Assembly: GCA_013350335.1 (NCBI GenBank)
Contig: CM023540.1
Span: forward strand, 45,615,222 to 45,679,221
Reading direction: 5' to 3'
DNA length: 64,000 bases
DNA from: Chimonanthus salicifolius
Taxonomy: Eukaryota > Streptophyta > Magnoliopsida > Laurales > Calycanthaceae
The position numbers and the translations under genes are program-made. Below, in pieces: positions 1 to 11,079 of this stretch (within the stretch, counting starts at the first letter, position 1; each line of letters begins with the position of its first letter). The notes below the pieces were generated by a model. The model was given only the letters and a program-made list of their open reading frames with translations. It was not told where the DNA came from and did no database searches.

Positions 1-345
1 ATCCCTCGACCATCGAGCTGGCGAGTACCCCTCAGTCTACTCGGTCATCCGGAGAATCATAAACCATACCAGAGGGAGCTATCCCTTACCGCATCATCCC
101 TCGACCAACGAGTGAGCGAGCACCTCCTCAGCCTACTAGGTCATCTGAGGAATCACAAACTATACCAGTGGGAGCTGTCCCTCACCGCATCATCCCTCAA
201 CTAATGAACGGGCGAGCACCTCCTTAGCCTACTCGATCATTCGGGGAATTGCAAACCATACCAGCGGGAACTATCCCTCACTGCATCGTCTCTCGATCAA
301 TGAGCGGGTGAACACCTCCTCAGCGTACTCGGTAATCCGGGGATG
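1..345. repeat. 96-bp tandem repeat, about 3.6 copies
   Basis: Units start near 1, 96, 192 and 288, so the period is 95-96 bp. Each unit runs from ATCCCTCGAC through a CTACTCGGTCATCCGG-like core and ACCATACC to GGGAGCTATCCCT. Copies differ by scattered substitutions. The array runs off the left edge, so its true copy number is unknown. No reading frame is convincing. Confidence 0.85.
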
Positions 346-2290
346 CCTCGTCCACCCCGCATCGGGTACCGTGACTGTAAGGGCTTCCAAGACTACCTTG
401 AGTGAACCAACATTCAGCCCGATGGTCTCTCTCTAAGGCTAACATAACTACCTCCCAATTAGTCCTTATCTGGGACTCCCAAGCACCTTGTTCTCTAAAT
501 CAGATTACACCTCTCTCATAGGTGTGTCTGAGAAACACTAGACAGATCGACCATTTGATCCATGCAAGGGGTTACAACTACCCATTTCCAATCACAAGGG
601 AGTCTGCATCCCAACCACACGTCCACTGCACGGTCCCACATAACGTCTTCACCCTAACTACCCTACAAGCTAGGGGGAGTCTCTAGATCCTGATGTGGCC
701 TAGTACCCATGCCCCACCTGCATCCCACATATGCTAGCTATATGCATGCACAGTTACCGCTGCACGTACTAATAACATAGCTCATCATATAATAATCAGG
801 TGTATATATATATCACTATCTATCACGGGCTGGCATGTTAACATCCAAGCATGTTATAATGTCTAGCAGTCCAAACTAATCATCACATAGTCATATGACA
901 TATCATCAACAGAATACATCACACCATAATCAAGCATATACCACCACATATCACATATTCACATGTTTGCATCTTAACATATTGTCAATAAAAATAAACT
1001 CCAATCATGTCAACACCCAATCAATTAATTATGACATCAAATAATCAATTCATATATGCCTTTACGGGCATCGGATACGAATACACCCATATGGGGACCT
1101 GCCATATAATGGTATCAACAGTTCCCTTGCCGAGTGGCTCATAATACTGGAGACCCCCATTCGCCACATTCCTTACCCGCACATCTAATAGAGTAGTAAT
1201 ATACATAGATGCATGCTAAAAGCGGTGATAAGTTCCCTCACATGTGTGTGTCCTTGAAATCCAATGCAAGAAAATGAGTCCGAGGGTTGAAGAGGCTCAA
1301 TCTGTTGAAACATGAATAAGAGGGTAAGAAATTGGGATGAAACGAGTCAAACTAGGCCTAGGATGCAAATGGGCCCGAGAACGGGTTGAGTCCGAATCGG
1401 GCCTGATGAGGCCGGGGCAAGGGCTGGGCTAAATCCGGTGAACTGGGCCGGATCTGGGGAGCTAGGCCAGATTTGGCGAGCTGGGCCAGGTATCGGGGTC
1501 CAGGGTCGAACCCGGCTGAGTCAACTCGACGGTTTGAGTGACTCAGCTGAAGGGGAAGGGGAAAGAAGGAAAATGAGGGAAAGGAAAGGAAATGGGAAAT
1601 CAGGAAATTCAGAAGGGGAAAGGGAGAGATCGAGAGAGGGGAAGAAGAATCGGAAAGAATGAGAGAAGTGGAGATGGAATCGGAAATACCTGGGCTAAGC
1701 CTGAACTCCCGAAAGCAAACGCAACAGCCAGCAGCAGCATCGGCCCGAGGGTAGGAAGCACCGCCGAAGCAGGGAGGAGAAAGGTGAATGGCAGCAGCAG
1801 CAGCGCCGGGCGTATGCGAGGGAGGGAAAAGAGATGAGGGGCCGCAGCGAGGGAGGTTAACAAAGGGGCGGCTACTCCTCTGGGGTTAGGATTTGGGGCA
1901 AGAGAGAAGAGGAGAGAAGGGAAGGAGAAGAAAGCAGAAAGAGCGAAAGAGAGAGTGGCAGGTGCGGAGGCACGGTAGCGCATAGCTACAGTGCTGCTGA
2001 AAGAGGTTATAAGAGGGTTAGGTTTAGGGTTTTGCAATTTTTTTTTTTATATATATATAAAAATCTCCAATTTCCAAAATATTTTAAAAAGCCTGAAGAA
2101 ATCAAATGATAAACGTCGGGGGGGAAAACGTGTGATTTTCAAACTTTTAGTATAACAGAATGTTCAATAATTCAAAATTACTAAAGTGCCCTTTGAGTCT
2201 CCGAACTCAAAACCAGACAAACCAGGACCCACCACGGGGCCCACACTCACCCCACTGCTACCAAGACCCTAAAACTCTGAAAAATCAAGT
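346..2290. repeat. Degenerate LTR-like stretch without a gene
   Basis: No supported gene. The order of motifs resembles the long LTRs at 43054-46281: a 'TTCCCTCAC' motif near 1230, a G+C-rich purine-heavy block at 1340-1990, then an AT-rich part with 'AAAGTGCCC' near 2183, like the 'AAAATGCCC' near the outer end of those LTRs. I infer a decayed Ty3/gypsy LTR or related non-coding part. Open frames at 1438-2037 on both strands are purine/pyrimidine-rich and look fortuitous. Confidence 0.4.
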
Positions 2291-3563
2291 CGGGTTCACA
2301 TATCGCCTGATATTGTATTTATCGGTCTGGAAAGAGTGGTTTAAAAAAAAAAATTCCTATATCGGTTGATATATCAACCATTTATCGGTACACAATATCG
2401 GTCGTACGTATGTATTATCGGGCATCTCGGCCGATATTTCGGCCTGATATTTCAAAAAATATTTAATTAAAAAAAAACTTGTCGCTATTTCAAACAAATC
2501 ACCTAATTTTTTTTCAAAAAGAAAAAATAATATTACGCTTGTGATATGAGCCGATATTTTGATTTTAAAAAATCACCGATATTTCAATTGCGGAAAAAAT
2601 ACCGATATTTCGATTATTGAAAATTACCTCTTAACTTTAACTCTTCTAAAAACTTCCTCTACTAAGGACTCTAGACACCCCCTCTCACTTCCAATCGTCC
2701 AACTAAAAGATTTCATTATTAAAAGATTTTATCACATTGGAATGATATTTATTAAAACAAATTACCTTATCTGAACAAATTACCTCATCTGTCCATTAAT
2801 GTTTATCTGTATTACATTAGCTAAAAACACACATGCTAATGTCAACAATTAACACAGCCAGGACCGTTGACTTACATTTACTTAGTTGTCTTACCTTAAG
2901 TGTTAGGACCGTTGGCTTACATTAAGATATCGACATTAATAAACTTTACCTTAATAAAAATTACCTTATCTAAGAATTAACGTTGACCTTGACATTAAAA
3001 ATTACCTTATCTAAGCACCCAATTTACATGCCAAATCTCAACTGCCAAATCTCATCATCAAATTTAGCGATTTTTTAGAGATGGAGTTGAATTCAAAATA
3101 AAAACAAATAAGCAAGAAATCAGCATCAAATTTGGCGATTTTTTAGAGATGGAGTTGAATTCAAAATAAAAGCAAATAAGCAAGAAATCAGCATCAAATT
3201 TGGCAATTTTTCAGAGATGGAGTTGAATTCAAAATAAAAGGAAATAAGCAAGAAATCAGGCAGCGTTTGAAGAGGGTTGGTTTTATTAATTTTTTTTTTT
3301 TTTTTTATCATTTCTCTTCATTTTATTGTTACTTTCAATACTAATCGAATTTGAAACTTAAATAAATAATTTAAATATGTAAATGACCGATATTTAATGA
3401 AAAAATTACATATTCAAAAAGCTCCAATTTTTCTGAAATTACCATAAAATTTTCAGACCAAAATACATTTTTTTTTAAATATCGGAAGAGAGAAAAATAT
3501 CGGTCGATATGCATAGCAGCCGATATTTGTATATCGGCCTGGCCGTTTTTTACACCCCTACCT
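2291..3563. mobile_element. Large TATCGGCC-type repeat, possible long family member
   Basis: The left part (2291-2620) and right part (3480-3563) carry dense ATATCGG/CCGATAT motifs like the short elements at 23360, 39914 and 42306. The left edge GGGTTCACATATCG resembles the family's CAGGGGTTCAAATATCGG-like end, and the right edge ends in ACACCCCT. Between them lie AT-rich sequence and a 68-bp tandem repeat. No clean 8-bp target duplication was found, so this may be one long member or two insertions around unrelated DNA. Confidence 0.45.
3057..3265. repeat. 68-bp tandem repeat, three copies
   Basis: A GCGATTTTTTAGAGATGG-type start recurs at about 3067, 3135 and 3203, giving a strict 68-bp period. 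Copies 1 and 2 are nearly identical; copy 3 diverges at both ends. Units contain GAGTTGAATTCAAAATAAAA. Non-coding. Confidence 0.9.
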
Positions 3564-4136
3564 TCAAGTTGAAGGCTTCAACAGTTGGAGCTAAAAATAC
3601 ATGAATCGATCAAAATATTTTTTGTCCATATTATGTTCGTACTTAAATCTTTTTGATTGACATCATCCCATGTTTTCTAATTTTCTCTATTTTCTGAATT
3701 TTTTTAAAAAAAATTTAGTATACAATGTAAAAGCATAAAACAGTTGGAATTCTAAGTTGTGGGCCCATGTACATACTGCTTAGATAGGCATTCATTTTAG
3801 AATTTTATAAGGGTATACTGGTAATTTTAAGGGAGAAAAAATAGCATCCACGACAAATTCCTCATATAAATGATAAAAATGGCCAAAAAATCTGAGAACT
3901 TAGAATGAATTTCTTTTTAGGTCCGGAAGTGTTCAGATGTCGCACCTTTCTAGTCCCGTATAATAGAAAAATTAGAATGAGTTGGGTACTACTACTATAC
4001 AAAGGACAATTTCCTAACTTTGATAAATAGAATAATCCTATTAAAAATCTACTATGTATAGAGTGCAAAGACAATAAGAAGGATTACATAATTGAAGGAA
4101 CTTCCAGAAGACAGTAAGGAATGAAGAGAAGCTGTG
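3564..4136. other. Intergenic, 3' flank of the PsaN-like gene
   Basis: AT-rich sequence with no repeat or gene that I recognise. Its right part probably includes the 3' UTR of the minus-strand gene ending at 4137. Confidence 0.6.
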
Positions 4137-7100
4137 TCATTTGTTGGATTGAAGCCAGTCGAGGATACCCTTCTCTGCCTCAGTGAGCTCCTCTTTCTTT
4201 CCCTTCAAAGACCCTTCTATGAACTCAAAGTAGTCCTTGTAGTTTCTTTTGTAATAATCATCAAGTCTCTGTAATTAATAATATGAACCAAAAACCAATA
4301 ATTAAACATAGAGGGAAATCCATTTTTACCAGCCAAAATGTGTTCTTTTAGGGATTAACACATCCAATCATAAGATATATACTTACAGTAGATCTATAGA
4401 TTCAATTTCTTACTCACATTCACTACTCCGTAAATTATGCTCATTTTTAATTTGACTTTTAAAGTCCATTATTCTAATTTGACTGAATTTTCATTGTTAA
4501 GTAAATGTGAAATTTTAAAAACTTTAAAAGTATGAATTGTTCTATCGAAGTGAAGTTTTATAGGCACCGTATAAAAACCAAAACCTTTCAAACACATCCA
4601 TTCATATGAGCCCAAGTTTGGTGCAAACTTTCTTATGACCTCACTTGGACTCACATAGATGAGTGTGTTTGAAAGGTCTTGGCTTTTATATGGTGTCTAT
4701 AAAATTTCTTCTTGATTGGAGAAAAAAATATGTTTTTTAAGGCCTTCAAAATTTCTCATTTATCTAATAGTGAAAATTCACCGAGTTAAATCAATAGGCA
4801 TTAAAAGTCAATTTGGTTTCAAATTAGATTCACGTGCTATTTACATAGGGTAAGTCGGTGCATGGGGGAAAGATCCATTGGGTTCATTGTCAGCCCCTAC
4901 AACCCAAAGTTTACACAAACTTACATGCAAACTTATTGATGGTGTGTATATATATATATATATCACCAAAATAAATCATAAAATCCTCTATTTTCAGTAA
5001 TTTTTGTAGAAGTTTAATTTATTTTAAATAATAAAACAATAAAGTTTGATCAAATCTTTTTAACTCACCAAATCAAATCTTAAAATCTCTTTTTCTATTT
5101 TTACCCTATTTTTCCACAAAATTTTCTATTTTTTCATATTATAATATGACAAGAACATATCATATCTTTCAAATTTACTATATGACAACCTAAACCTTCC
5201 TTTTCTATTTTAGCTATTTTTACAAATTTTTCATTTTTCACTTATCGACTATTCTGAACAACCAAAGCTTATTCGATGGTAATCTTAGACTATGTATTTA
5301 ATATAAAATAAATAATAATATGAAATATAAAAATAAAAAGGAAAAAGAATAACCTAATTAGTATGCTTGTTGTTATGTATGGAGTAGGCTCAGTTGCCCT
5401 AGAAATCACACTTGTTAGCAACAATGGTTAGGAATATGTTCTCAGAAAATGGGAGTTCTAAGTTCGATTTTCACTCTACTCCAAGGGATCACTCTTTGTA
5501 AAATTATCCAGTGTGTGCAGTAGGAAAACTTGCATGTCCTTAGAGAATTAGTCAAATGCTCTAAGAAGCGTAGACATCTTAATTAAAAAAAAAAATCATT
5601 GAGAATCAGGGCAAAATTGAGTTCTTGTTAAGCTCAAGGGGTTGGCCTGACTGTAAAAAGCTTGTCTCATAAAGTGGAGTCTTGTGTTTAATTCACGTTC
5701 ACCTCACTTTCTGTAGACTTAATCAATATGTGTAAATTGAGAAATCTAAATATGTCTGTAGAATTAATCTCACCTCCAATATGAGATGAGGATGGCCAAG
5801 TAAAAAAAAATAATTCGAGTTCTTGTTGTTATCATTGACAGCAAGTTTTAAAGTCCGATGCGAGGACATGGTTGTACTGAAAGCAAAGATGGATAGTAGG
5901 CAAATGGTGGCGAAGTTGAGTTGGGAGGTGGTGCATTGTTTAAATATGTACAGAGGGCGCAAGGTGAGGACTTTATAGGTGGGCTGATGAGGGGGTTGGT
6001 GGTGAAAGCAGATGTGGGAGACTGAAGGATATGAAGAAACGGTGCTTAGTTGAGTAGTGGGAAGACTGAAACAAGGGTGAGTTGAGATCAAAGTGGAGCA
6101 CCCACGAACTTGGCTGTGATGGGCTAGCCTATACAGGATTAGGTTGGCAACAGGGTTGTCTCTCCTCCCTCTACTGCCATTAGAGACACCGTGGATCTCT
6201 AATTATTTTCAAATCAGGTCTCAAGAATTTTTTTATAATGACAAAAGTTGGAAACTGATGATAGATTCATTCACTAATTACTATTTTTCTTATGACTAAG
6301 GTGTCTACGCCTCTGAGACCACTCAACTAATGCTATTGGCATGTGCAAGCCTTCCTACTCATATACACTGAGTAAATCTATAGAGAGTGTCCCTTAGAGT
6401 CGACTGAAATTCGAACTCAAAACTCCCATTTCCTGAGGCGGGTTCCTTTCTAAGATAAATATCATAAATATATAAATAATAAGATAAACTCAAACTCTAA
6501 TTAAATTTTATCTCTATCAAGTAGAAAATAACTCAAATTCTAACTAAGATTATCATAAATCTTTTATTCTAATCCTATCACAAATAGACTTGTAATTCTA
6601 TTATTAAAAAATAAATTGTAATATTTTTACATATCATGTATTGTAAGATTTTGACAATAATAGTTCTAATGTGAACTTTATTTATAGAACGTGATTTCTA
6701 CTATTTGGTTATTTCTACAATAAATTGTGAAATACAATTCCTATAGAGAGGAGTCAAAAAGCAACTTCCACGGCTTATAGATTTCAAGATTTATGACTCT
6801 ATCTATGGGCTAACTATGGTCCAGCCAACACATGACCCAAAATCCGATCCAGCACAAAGTCCACAACCCATGATCCAATCGCCCTGTTCATTACCCAATT
6901 CATAACCCAACTAGCCCAACCAATGAACCATGATCAACTTACTGTAACCTATGATCTCATTAATCATGAGATTGCTCATGTTCCATGGTCCAACTTAACC
7001 AAACAGTACCTATGATCTATTACTTGACTCATGAATGGTGAGTCAACCTAATCTATATCTAAGGACCCCAATCCATGAATTGAATTGACTTGATTGACTT

Positions 7101-7865
7101 GAGCTAGCTTATGAATTTCCAAATTACATTGAAGTAGGTTAAGCCAAAATTTAACCCAATTGCATTCCGTATTTCATACCATTTTAAGTAAAATATATGT
7201 TCAATTAACTATATAATGTCAGGTAACATAAATTTACATATAAACTAAAACTATGAATGTATCATAGCATCACATTGCTGTAAGGGAAAGGCAGCGCTTG
7301 TTCAACTCAGTTTTGAAAAAATTCTAAACTTGGATTAAAAATTCAATTGTAGAACAATTCAAAGAAAATTTTCAACTTGACTCAGAACAATTCTTTAACA
7401 ACTCGATTGAGAGTGTTCGAGTCAACTAAACTCAAAGTCCTCGTTTAAGCCTTTTTTTTAAAAAAAAAAAAAAATTTAACTATAACTAGGATATAGCTGA
7501 AGGACATTCTTACCTTCTTGTCATTTTGGGCCTTGTTCTCCTCTGATTTCTTCAGATATTCTGATCATTTCACGAGTTCCAATGAGTTATTTATGCATGG
7601 GATGAGTACATGAAAACTCAGTAAAAAGATGTGGAGGAATTGAGAAGGATATGAAAATACTTTGAATGAGGGCTTTCTTTGAGTCAGCTTCGGCAGGAAT
7701 CGTTGCAGTTGTAGACACTAGCAATGCAGAAGAAAGTATGTTTCTTCTTCCCATTTCTCTGAACCCAACTGAGCCCGTTATTCTTCCTCTTCCTCCTCCA
7801 TCTTTGACTTCAAACGACGATGAAATCAATGGCTTCTCTGTTGCAGAAACGTACCCAAAAGCCAT
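4137..7865 (-). CDS. PsaN-like thylakoid lumen protein, three exons
   Basis: The exons on the minus strand are 7865-7661, 7560-7514 and 4268-4137, joined through GT/AG introns of 100 bp and 3,245 bp. The donors read GTATTTT and GTAAGA; the acceptors read GATCAG and ATTACAG. The frame stays open for 127 aa. Residues 1-60 look like a bipartite transit peptide: a Ser/Gly/Arg-rich stromal part, a twin-arginine at 40-41, a hydrophobic stretch (ILSSALLVS) and an AEA cleavage site before Asp61. The mature part holds YLKKSEENKAQNDKKRL, which resembles the start of mature photosystem I subunit N (YL-KS--NK--NDKKRL). It then continues with an acidic/basic helix ending in GILDWLQSNK, unlike classical PsaN. 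I infer a PsaN-like lumenal protein imported by the Tat route. Intron 2 carries three SINE copies. The splice model is visual and needs a transcript. Confidence 0.8.
5392..5596 (+). mobile_element. tRNA-derived SINE, family 1 (intronic)
   Basis: Plus-oriented relative of the SINEs at 13167 and 63781 (which are minus). It has a B-box-like AAGTTCGATTTTC near 5462, a body with CAGTGTGTGCAGTAGG, and a poly-A run at 5585-5595. The left edge is approximate and no target duplication was found. Confidence 0.65.
5630..5816 (+). mobile_element. SINE, family 2, with 11-bp target duplication
   Basis: Perfect direct repeats GAGTTCTTGTT lie at 5619-5629 and 5817-5827. The element begins AAGCTCAAGGGGTTGGCC, has a tRNA-like head with a decayed B box (GTGTTTAATTCAC) and ends in an A-run. 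It sits in intron 2 of the PsaN-like gene. Confidence 0.75.
6283..6456 (-). mobile_element. SINE family 1 copy (intronic)
   Basis: Same order of motifs as the copy at 13167-13355: GGTGTCTACGCCTCTGAG, GGCATGTGCAAGCC, a TACACTGAGTAA body and AATTCGAACTCAAAACTCCC, the reversed B box. Diverged; no target duplication seen. Confidence 0.6.
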
Positions 7866-8029
7866 TGATCCCCGTTGCGCTCTCTCTCTCTCTAATTGGG
7901 CATCGAAGTAGCACAGCCACGAGTTTCAAAGAGTTTGGATGGGGTTTTGTTACATTACAAGGCAGAGGAGACGAGACTAACATTGCAAACCACTTTGTTG
8001 TGAAAAACTACGGCAAAAACTCAGGTGGG
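7866..8029 (-). promoter_or_regulatory. 5' leader/proximal promoter of the PsaN-like gene
   Basis: On the minus strand the start codon is preceded by a GA-repeat leader (GAGAGAGAGAGAG at 7881-7893), typical of plant 5' UTRs. The next upstream sequence is a dispersed repeat, leaving only about 165 bp of unique proximal promoter. No clear TATA box was identified. Confidence 0.4.
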
Positions 8030-8337
8030 TAGGGTCAGGTTTTAATAAATTTATTAAATCCCACTCGACTCAACTCGAATTACTGAAATTATTCAACCCG
8101 GTCTAACTCAACTCAATCTGATTGCTGTTTGATAACTTGGTGCACTCAACTCTGGTTAAGTTACGTCAGGTTGGATTGGATTGATTTTAAATTTCTTAAT
8201 TTAAATCAACTCGAATTTCATACTATTTTTTTCCAATCCAATTGGACTCGAAATTTACAAATACATAACCCAAACTCATTGATTTCTTGAATTGAGTCAT
8301 GCGAGTTGAATTAATACCCGACCCAAGTTTCACCCCT
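8030..8337. repeat. Dispersed ACCCGACCC-type repeat, copy 1
   Basis: Three related copies occur in this window (here, 37640-37982 and 41030-41435). All share GATTTTAAATTTCT, a TACAAATAC...CATTGATTTCTT-like block and a right end of the ACCCGACCCAAGTTTCACCCC type. The left CAGGTGGG and right CACCCCTG suggest short inverted ends. Target duplication unclear. Confidence 0.65.
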
Positions 8338-8869
8338 GTGAAAAACTAATATTTCCACGAGCTTACTGTGAATTATAAGGATGAGTTGATCTCAAAGATC
8401 TGTACTCGTATGATAGATATATCAAAAATCAACTTGAACAAATGATTCTATATTTCTATGTATGACATTGAAGGTTATAAAATTTTAACCGTCTATGTGA
8501 CTTGAGATTAATCCAACCATTAGTGTATCTAAAAAATGTGTTCAAACTGAATATAAATTCAATTCATAAATTAGCAATGAGTAAGAAGAAAATATAAAAA
8601 TATAGTAGGATTTATAATGAAGTAATTTGCAACTATTAATTTGTAGAAGACTATTGGTGTCCAAATCAGAGGGCCCAATTTTGTGGATGCAATGAGGCGT
8701 GAAAACGACTGAACAGACCTAACCATCTGATCTTACTCTCTGAATTTGAACCGTTACTGTTCTTGGAGACCCAGGTTAGGTGTGGATGTGCCTCAATGAT
8801 GATTTCTATGGTTAACTTTATGCATCCCCACTCCAATCACACACCTCTGAAGTTTTAGTGAAGTTAAAT
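8338..8869. other. Intergenic, nothing recognised
   Basis: AT-rich sequence without a supported gene or a repeat that I could match elsewhere in the window. Confidence 0.5.
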
Positions 8870-9564
8870 GGCTGTATTTGGATGGGAGAAAGTCAAGATG
8901 TTATCATCTTTTCAATCAATGGAAAGTGAAGAACAAAGAAAATAAAAGTCTTCTCTCTTCTTCTATGGAACAGTATCTTTATGACGGCGTAAATTGGGAG
9001 TATCCTTTGTAAGTGTGGGATATCCTCCAAAGAATTTAGGAGGATTTACAAAGTGTTGTTTGAAGTTTCCCTCGATCATAAAAAAGGAGTTCTATGTCAA
9101 GAATATAAATATGGGTCATTTTTCTCTTCTTTCAAAAAATCTATTTTCTATGGAGGAGATAAGAAAATCTAACAAGCAGAAGTAAGAAGTTTTGCTGGTT
9201 TAGCGAAACAATATCTCATTACTTTGCTGTGAAAATATGTTCTTTTATGAAAAATTATAAATTTCGGATTTCTATAACCTTACGTGATGTTAGAATTTAT
9301 TGTGAATGTTGAACGGATAAATTTTCTTGCAAAACTAATTTTCTCAAAGAAATTGATAAACTTTTCTCTTAAAAAAGTCTAATTTCTAATGATTAGATCC
9401 ATTTGTTAAGAGAGAGTGAAACCCGCAAATAGTGAATCATCCCTTTGTGTAGGAGAAAATAATTTTCTCCACAAGAACACTGTCTTCTCTAAGAGAAGAT
9501 AGGTAGAAGTTCTCATAACCCTACTAAACCTTCTACCTTTAGATTTCCTCATCTAAACACAACC
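8870..9564. mobile_element. Candidate DNA transposon/MITE with imperfect inverted ends
   Basis: The left end GGCTGTATTTGGATGGGAGA pairs with the right end, whose complement is GGTTGTGTTTAGATGAGGAA. GG(C/T)TGTGTTTGGATG ends are common in plant PIF/Harbinger or hAT MITEs. No transposase frame, and the flanks do not give a clear TSD. Confidence 0.5.
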
Positions 9565-11079
9565 GATAAGTTATCACATGTGGTCAGGTGAGGAGATTGG
9601 AGATATTTTTGTCTTTATGAAAATTTAAAAATTTATATATTGTCAAAGTGACCAAAATACCCCTGATTCTACCGTTCTCTTCGATTTGATTTTGGCAAAC
9701 TGGTCATCTACATTTTCATATGATGTACAAACAAATTATATATTAGAGGTTTAGTAAGAATTTAGTCCTGACGAAGGGTGGAAATCTCTTTGAAACTCTT
9801 AAAGTTAAATTAATTCTCTTAAAACCTCTTCGAATGACGTCCCGCACCCACAAAGTCCTTCCCTTATTGCATGCACTTTGGTGTAGCGAAGATCTTTATA
9901 TATTTTTTATTTTTTGACACATGTCCTTTGATGGATCCCACAAACCATATAATTTCAATCATCTTCGTCAAATCTATTTAACTGCAAGAATATATTTTAT
10001 TTTTTATATAAAGCCAAAAATATTGATGATTGAATCTGAGCATAGATTTCAAGGTCATTTTAAGTTAAAATGTTCTGTTTCCTTAGTCATTTATTTTTAT
10101 GCTTTATATCAAAAATAAAATGTATTTTAAAAAATATATTTTTACAGTTGCATAATCTGATGAAATGATTCAATTGACATGATTCGTAAGACCCATTAGA
10201 AGATAGGTGTCAAGATTAAAAACAAAACTACCCTGAGGTAAAAATCTAAAATGACATCCACCATGGATAGATAAAACCCCAACATGCAAAGCCAGATCAA
10301 CCCACCCTAAACATCATATATTAGCAATTAGAGTTACTGAGTTTTAAAATGTTACATGAAAAATTAGATAGATTCTAATCACTCCAAACCGTTATTTGAT
10401 GGAGTCCATTATTGAGCAGTCTGAAGAAGAAGAGGACTAAGTATTATCCGATTGTATCGCTTGCAAATCGGGTTCACCGTCATAGAGAATGAGGTTTAGC
10501 ATTGCAAATCGGAACAGAGTAGCTGCCCTGTTTTTCCATACTGCGTTCAAAACTCATTTCTAAGCTTAAACTACCAATTTTCGGGCATTTTCCAGGATCT
10601 GATTCATAGAGTATTGATTTCATCACTTCATCTGACAAGCTTGCATATCTTCAGGAAATCCGCAACTGGATTCTCATCCTCTAGTATCAATCCCTCGTCA
10701 AAGTAACATAAAAAACAAGTAGCAACTACTCCGCTCCAATTTCCATACTGAAAACTGTAAAAAGAAAAAAGAAAAAGCATATACATTATTTCTCCAGCAA
10801 AATCTAAAGATGATTCAACCACTGTTTTTATATCAGCACAACAACAAATTAATCAGGTGCTGCAAAGATTCGTCTGCAATCCATGTGTCCTTCAAGTTGC
10901 TTTGTCTGCAACTGTGAAGCTTATCTCACAAACAAGTAAATAGCAGGTAAAAATATGGTAAATCCAAGTATATTAAGAATCCCAGAAATTCAAATAAATA
11001 TGCACATCAGGGGCTGCAAAGATATTCAATTTTACCTGGCCCGTCCAGGCATATATTCTCCAACACCTGAATAGTTTCA
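9565..11079. other. Intergenic; probable 3' UTR of the next gene on the right, with a possible 3' exon
   Basis: 9565-10380 is AT-rich and shows nothing clear. At 10628-10756 on the minus strand an acceptor-like TTTTTACAG precedes an open frame ending in ADFLKICKLVR and a stop. This could be an alternative last exon or spliced 3' UTR of the gene ending at 11080, but I could not join it in frame with confidence. Confidence 0.35.

Noticed and set aside
1438..2037. Three overlapping frames on both strands in a G+C-rich block
   Set aside because: Low-complexity purine-rich sequence within an LTR-like region; no domain and no consistent strand.
5723..6091. 122-aa minus-strand frame
   Set aside because: It starts in intronic sequence and runs into SINE family 2; composition is not that of a gene and no family is recognisable.
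10628..10822. Possible exon ending DFLKICKLVR
   Set aside because: A good acceptor precedes it, but no upstream exon could be joined in frame; kept only as a note on the 3' flank of the 126-aa gene.
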